Both the position numbers and the translations under genes were made by a program. 11,160 nucleotides of DNA. Origin: Gammaproteobacteria bacterium (GTDB lineage: Bacteria > Pseudomonadota > Gammaproteobacteria > GCA-001735895). This document shows, piece by piece, positions 7,714 through 11,160 of the stretch. Position 1 is the stretch's first letter. Each line of letters opens with the position of its first letter. Where the stretch lies: positions 1-11,160 of the forward strand of contig QNFD01000055.1 of the NCBI GenBank assembly GCA_003645435.1, read 5' to 3'. Under the pieces are notes generated by a model. That model was not told where the DNA came from. It made no database searches and was given only the letters and a program-made list of their open reading frames with translations.

Positions 7714-7950
7714 ATGAACATCGATGCGCTCCTTACCCAAAGTTTGCAACTACTCGGTCTCGGTATGGGCTCGGTATTTATCATATTGGGCCTGTTAATC
7801 GGTATCATTTCGATTGTTTCGAAACTGGTTCCGGAAGAACAGCCAATTGCCACAGTCGCCCCCATCGAGTCTCCGCCAACGGATAATAATGCGCACATTG
7901 CGGCTATCCAGGCGGCTATCCATAAATACAGGAAATCCCACAAAATCTAA
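7714..7950 (+). CDS. oadG: Na+-translocating oxaloacetate decarboxylase, gamma subunit
   Basis: This 78-residue membrane protein is the small gamma subunit that anchors the biotin-carrying alpha subunit to the membrane-embedded beta subunit. It has one transmembrane helix (about residues 9-35, with the core GLGMGSVFIILGLLIGIISI), then a Pro-containing linker and a short basic, His-containing tail (AAIHKYRKSHK). This topology, the length near 80 residues and the position directly before oadA are what is expected of OadG. The sequence itself is weakly conserved in the family, so the context carries much of the assignment. The start has only a weak ribosome site (AAAAG). oadA begins 22 bp downstream. 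Confidence 0.9.
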   Translation: MNIDALLTQSLQLLGLGMGSVFIILGLLIGIISIVSKLVPEEQPIATVAPIESPPTDNNAHIAAIQAAIHKYRKSHKI

Positions 7951-7972
7951 TTCGGCCAGCAGGCATTAATCC

Positions 7973-9760
7973 ATGACTAATCCCCTTCTCATAACAGACG
8001 TAGTATTGCGCGACGCCACGCAGTCGCTTTTCGCCACGCGGATGCGCGTTGAAGATATGCTGCCGATTGCGGCAAAACTCGATAAGGTCGGTTACTGGTC
8101 GCTCGAAACCTGGGGTGGCGCTACATTCGATGCCTGTATTCGATTCCTCGGCGAAGACCCCTGGGAGCGTCTGCGCCTGCTCAAGGCGGCTATGCCCAAT
8201 ACACCGATGCAAATGTTACTACGCGGACAAAATGCGCTTGGATATCGCCACTATGCCGATGATGTAATCGAAAAGTTTGTCGAACGCGCCGCGATCAATG
8301 GTATGGATGTGTTCCGCATTTTTGACGCGATGAATGATATGCGCAATCTCGAAACCGCGATCAAGGCAACCGTGAAGGTTGGTAAACACGCCCAGGGCGC
8401 GATGTCTTATACACTCAGTCCGGTCCACAACGTTGCCACCTGGGTCGACATGGCGAAACGTCTCGAAGACATGGGCAGCCATTCAATTTGTATCAAGGAT
8501 ATGGCTGGCTTGTTAAAGCCTTACGTGGCCGAAGAGCTAGTGAGCAAAATCAAGCAGAATTGTAATCTACCCCTGTCCATGCACTGCCACGCCACCACAG
8601 GGCTTTCTACCGCGACTTACCAGAAAGCAATAGATGCCGGCATCGATATGATCGATACCTCAATTTCGTCGATGAGCCTGACTTACGGACATTCTCCGAC
8701 TGAGACCTTTGTCGCCATCCTCGAGGGCACCGAACGCGATACCGGTATGGACATGGCCTTGCTCGAGGAAATTTCACTTTATTTTCGTGATGTTCGTAAA
8801 AAGTACGCTAAATTCGAAGGCTCGTTGAAGGGCGTCGATCCCCGCATACTCACCGCCCAGGTACCCGGCGGCATGCTCACCAATCTGGAAAGCCAGTTGC
8901 GGGAACAAAATGCCAGCGACAAACTCGATGCCGTATTAGAAGAAATTCCATCGGTTCGCAAAGACCTTGGCTACGTACCATTAGTCACTCCTACCTCGCA
9001 GATAGTCGGCACCCAATCGGTGCTCAATGTACTGGCTGGAGAACGCTATAAAACCATTAGTAAAGAAACAGCCGGCGTACTTAAAGGTGAGTATGGTGCT
9101 ACTGCGGCCGAGGTCAATCGCGAGTTACAACAACGTGTGCTCGACGGCGCCGAGCCCGTCACCTGTCGTCCTGCCGATTTGATCGAGCCGGAAATGACCC
9201 GCCTAACCAGCGAATTGAAGGCACTGGCGAGCGCGGAAGGTTTTAAACTGAGTGAAAACGAAATCGACGATGTGCTGATATACGCGTTGTTCCAGCAGGT
9301 CGGCGTTAATTTTCTGAAAAATCGTAATAATCCCGACGCGTTTGAACCGGTACCTGGAAGCGAACCTGAAACCGCGGCACCCGCCGCGGCCCCGGCTGCC
9401 GCGCCTGCCGAAGCTACCGCGGAAAGCTACCAGGTCCTGGTGAATGGCACCCAGTATGATGTGGTGGTGTCACCTGGCACCGGCGATATAAGCCATATTG
9501 CGCCGGCAACCAGTCCGGTTGTTGAAGCGGCTGCCCCGGTGAGCGCAGGTACCAGTATCCTTGCACCTATGACCGGTAATGTAATCGAAGTTCTGGTCAG
9601 CATCGGCCAGCAGGTGAAAGACGGTGACCCCGTACTGGTTATCGAAGCAATGAAAATGGAAACCGAAATTCGTAGCACTACGACTGGTTCGGTCCAGTCG
9701 ATAAAGGTTAACAAGGGTGATGCGATTCGGGCCGACCAGGTTTTGATGACGATCGCATAA
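7973..9760 (+). CDS. oadA: oxaloacetate decarboxylase alpha subunit (biotin carboxyltransferase)
   Basis: OadA moves the carboxyl group of oxaloacetate to its own biotin, giving pyruvate; OadB then decarboxylates the carboxybiotin and pumps Na+. The 595 residues have the expected layout. The carboxyltransferase TIM barrel (about 5-270) shows [13 protein letters not shown] (12-24), [15 protein letters not shown] (45-59), the active-site Lys175 in IKDMAG, and metal-binding His204 and His206 in MHCHATTG. A conserved barrel-associated domain runs to about 455. An Ala/Pro/Glu linker (465-484) precedes the biotinyl domain (about 525-595), with biotin acceptor Lys561 in EAMKMET. Pyruvate carboxylase subunit B is similar, but the flanking oadG and oadB decide for the decarboxylase. 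An AGCAGG lies about nine bases before the ATG. The stop overlaps the oadB start by one base (TAATG). Confidence 0.97.
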   Translation: MTNPLLITDVVLRDATQSLFATRMRVEDMLPIAAKLDKVGYWSLETWGGATFDACIRFLGEDPWERLRLLKAAMPNTPMQMLLRGQNALGYRHYADDVIEKFVERAAINGMDVFRIFDAMNDMRNLETAIKATVKVGKHAQGAMSYTLSPVHNVATWVDMAKRLEDMGSHSICIKDMAGLLKPYVAEELVSKIKQNCNLPLSMHCHATTGLSTATYQKAIDAGIDMIDTSISSMSLTYGHSPTETFVAILEGTERDTGMDMALLEEISLYFRDVRKKYAKFEGSLKGVDPRILTAQVPGGMLTNLESQLREQNASDKLDAVLEEIPSVRKDLGYVPLVTPTSQIVGTQSVLNVLAGERYKTISKETAGVLKGEYGATAAEVNRELQQRVLDGAEPVTCRPADLIEPEMTRLTSELKALASAEGFKLSENEIDDVLIYALFQQVGVNFLKNRNNPDAFEPVPGSEPETAAPAAAPAAAPAEATAESYQVLVNGTQYDVVVSPGTGDISHIAPATSPVVEAAAPVSAGTSILAPMTGNVIEVLVSIGQQVKDGDPVLVIEAMKMETEIRSTTTGSVQSIKVNKGDAIRADQVLMTIA

Positions 9761-10893
9761 TGGAACAGGGCTTATTACAACTGTGGGCGTCAACCGGCAT
9801 CGCCAATTTCACCTTAGGACAGGTATTCATGATCGCTATCAGTGGTCTTTTGATTTACCTCGCCATCGCAAAAGGATTTGAGCCACTGTTGTTGATACCA
9901 ATCGGTTTTGGCGGTGTACTCGCCAATATCCCGGTGGCCGCTATCGCCGGCCCCGACGGCCTGCTCGGTATTCTTTACCATTCCGGAATCGAGACCGGCG
10001 TATTTCCATTGCTGATCTTCATGGGAGTCGGTGCGCTCACCGACTTCGGACCGTTATTGGCAAGACCCAGCTTGATGATATTGGGCGCCGCGGCGCAGTT
10101 TGGCATCTTTTTCACGTTGTTTGGCGCAATTGCGATGAACCTGATTCCCGGCATGGAGTTCACCATGGCCGATGCCGCGGCAATCGCGATTATCGGTGGC
10201 GCAGACGGGCCAACGGCAATTTACGTCGCTTCCAGGCTCGCCCCCGATTTGCTCGGTGCAATTGCAGTAGCCGCGTATTCGTACATGGCGCTGGTACCAA
10301 TTATCCAGCCACCGATCATGAAACTACTCACCACCGAAAAAGAACGTCAAACCAAAATGACGATGTTGCGCCACGTCAGTAGCCTCGAGAAAATTCTATT
10401 TCCTCTAATCCTGTTAGTGATCACTATCTTATTGCTGCCGTCGGCAACACCGCTGGTCGGTATGCTTTGTTTCGGAAACCTGTTAAAAGAATGCGGCGTC
10501 GTTGATCGTCTCAGCAATACCGCCAAGAACGAATTAATCAATATCGTTACTATTTTCCTCGGTCTCGCGGTGGGTTCAAAACTCGCTGCCGACAAGTTTC
10601 TCAGCGCCGAAACACTCGGTATCCTGCTACTCGGCATGGTCGCCTTCTCAATCGGCACGGCAGCGGGATTAATCATGGGCAAGATCATGTATCGCCTTAC
10701 CAATGGTGCAGTAAACCCCTTAATTGGCGCAGCGGGTGTTTCCGCCGTGCCAATGGCGGCTCGAGTGGCGAACAAGATAGGCCTCGAAGCCAACCCGCAA
10801 AATTTTCTATTGATGCATGCGATGGGGCCGAATGTGGCGGGAGTTATTGGTTCCGCGGTTGCAGCGGGTGTGTTGCTGGCTATTGTTGGTTAG
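9760..10893 (+). CDS. oadB: oxaloacetate decarboxylase beta subunit (Na+ pump)
   Basis: OadB is the integral membrane subunit that decarboxylates carboxybiotin on OadA and exports Na+ using the energy released. The 377-residue length is normal for the family. The protein is hydrophobic throughout, with about nine or more membrane segments. Signature regions are intact: [12 protein letters not shown] (144-155), with Asp149 in the place of the Na+-binding Asp of the Klebsiella protein, [17 protein letters not shown] (171-187), and near the C terminus [14 protein letters not shown] and [15 protein letters not shown]. The ATG overlaps the last base of the oadA stop, so translation is probably coupled and subunit ratio controlled. 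Related beta subunits of methylmalonyl-CoA or glutaconyl-CoA decarboxylases share these motifs, but the neighbouring OadA points to oxaloacetate. No clear intrinsic terminator follows. Confidence 0.97.
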   Translation: MEQGLLQLWASTGIANFTLGQVFMIAISGLLIYLAIAKGFEPLLLIPIGFGGVLANIPVAAIAGPDGLLGILYHSGIETGVFPLLIFMGVGALTDFGPLLARPSLMILGAAAQFGIFFTLFGAIAMNLIPGMEFTMADAAAIAIIGGADGPTAIYVASRLAPDLLGAIAVAAYSYMALVPIIQPPIMKLLTTEKERQTKMTMLRHVSSLEKILFPLILLVITILLLPSATPLVGMLCFGNLLKECGVVDRLSNTAKNELINIVTIFLGLAVGSKLAADKFLSAETLGILLLGMVAFSIGTAAGLIMGKIMYRLTNGAVNPLIGAAGVSAVPMAARVANKIGLEANPQNFLLMHAMGPNVAGVIGSAVAAGVLLAIVG

Positions 10894-10938
10894 GGCCACA
10901 TGTTCCTTCTCCCCTGGAGGGTGTCGTAAAAAAGCGAC

Positions 10939-11026
10939 CGTAGGATGGGTGCAACCCATCATCCTGGTTTTGTGACCGTTATTATATGCATGCGTGCTTT
11001 TTCTGATGGGTTGCACCCATCCTACG
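10939..11026. repeat. REP/MITE-like inverted repeat
   Basis: Two perfect 23-bp inverted arms, 10939-10961 and 11004-11026, are separated by 42 nt. The left arm begins CGTAGGATGGGTGCAACC and the right arm ends TTGCACCCATCCTACG. Each arm is also internally palindromic (GATGGGT-GCA-ACCCATC), so a cruciform or nested hairpins are possible. GTAGGATGGGT-type sequences recur as dispersed intergenic repeats in many gammaproteobacterial genomes. The element sits between convergent genes, the usual place for such repeats. It could also protect or end the oad transcript, but no T-run follows the right arm. Confidence 0.75.
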
Positions 11027-11055
11027 CACTAGAATAAATAATGAGGGACAAGTAA

Positions 11056-11160
11056 CTAAGATGTAACCGCGGAAGCAGACCGCTGCAAACTCTTCCAGTC
11101 ATCACCAAGACCCACTACTACATCGCTTGCTTCCAGCATCCCCTTGCCCTTGATAATATC
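11056..11160 (-). CDS. C-terminal end of an unidentified protein
   Basis: A leftward frame is open from the right window edge to a TAG at 11058-11056, encoding 34 residues that start with DIIKGKGMLEASDVVVGLGD and end SASAVTS. The mix of hydrophobic and charged residues, including the run ASDVVVGLGDDW, looks like a folded-domain end rather than noise, but I do not recognise the family. It faces oadB with the inverted repeat between them, which is consistent with a convergent gene. Only one end is visible, so chance openness of 35 codons cannot be excluded. Confidence 0.5.
   Translation of the reverse strand, partial: DIIKGKGMLEASDVVVGLGDDWKSLQRSASAVTS

Noticed and set aside
7973..9760. Possibility that this is pyruvate carboxylase subunit B
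   Set aside because: It is flanked immediately by oadG and by oadB with a one-base overlap, which fixes it as the decarboxylase alpha subunit.
10347..10793. 148-codon minus-strand open frame
   Set aside because: It is antisense to conserved OadB membrane segments and reads as low-complexity translation of them.
10939..11026. Inverted repeat as a classical intrinsic terminator of oadB
   Set aside because: The loop is 42 nt and no T-rich run follows either outer arm in the needed direction, so a repeat element is the better description.
10939..11026. Repeat arms as a CRISPR remnant
   Set aside because: There are only two copies in inverted orientation, with no regular direct repeats or cas genes.

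Overview
The window looks like a chromosomal segment of a moderate-GC gammaproteobacterium, probably marine or aquatic. This is inferred from the oadGAB order of a Na+-translocating oxaloacetate decarboxylase, a bacterial cyanophycin cluster with intracellular cyanophycinase, and a GTAGGATGGGT-type inverted repeat of a kind I associate with gammaproteobacteria. No rRNA or other marker gene is present, so the assignment is tentative.

Layout: positions 1-7438 hold a leftward gene block. Read in the direction of transcription it is iadA (isoaspartyl dipeptidase), cphB (cyanophycinase), cphA (cyanophycin synthetase), a Mur-ligase paralogue of CphA without an ATP-grasp domain, and a DMT/EamA transporter cut by the left window edge. 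Positions 7439-7713 are a divergent intergenic region with an ARG-box-like dyad and a candidate -10 element. Positions 7714-10893 hold the rightward oadG-oadA-oadB operon. Positions 10894-11055 are a convergent intergenic region with a 23-bp perfect inverted repeat (REP/MITE-like). The last 105 bases are the C-terminal end of an unidentified leftward gene.

How the genes work together: CphA polymerises Asp and Arg into the storage polymer cyanophycin. CphB cuts it to beta-Asp-Arg, and IadA splits that dipeptide into Asp and Arg, so synthesis and complete degradation are encoded together. Transamination of Asp gives oxaloacetate, the substrate of the divergent Oad complex, which decarboxylates it to pyruvate and pumps Na+. 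The metabolic link between the two operons is an inference. The least explained component is the CphA-derived Mur ligase, which keeps an apparently intact arginine-ligase-type domain but has lost the aspartate-adding ATP-grasp domain.
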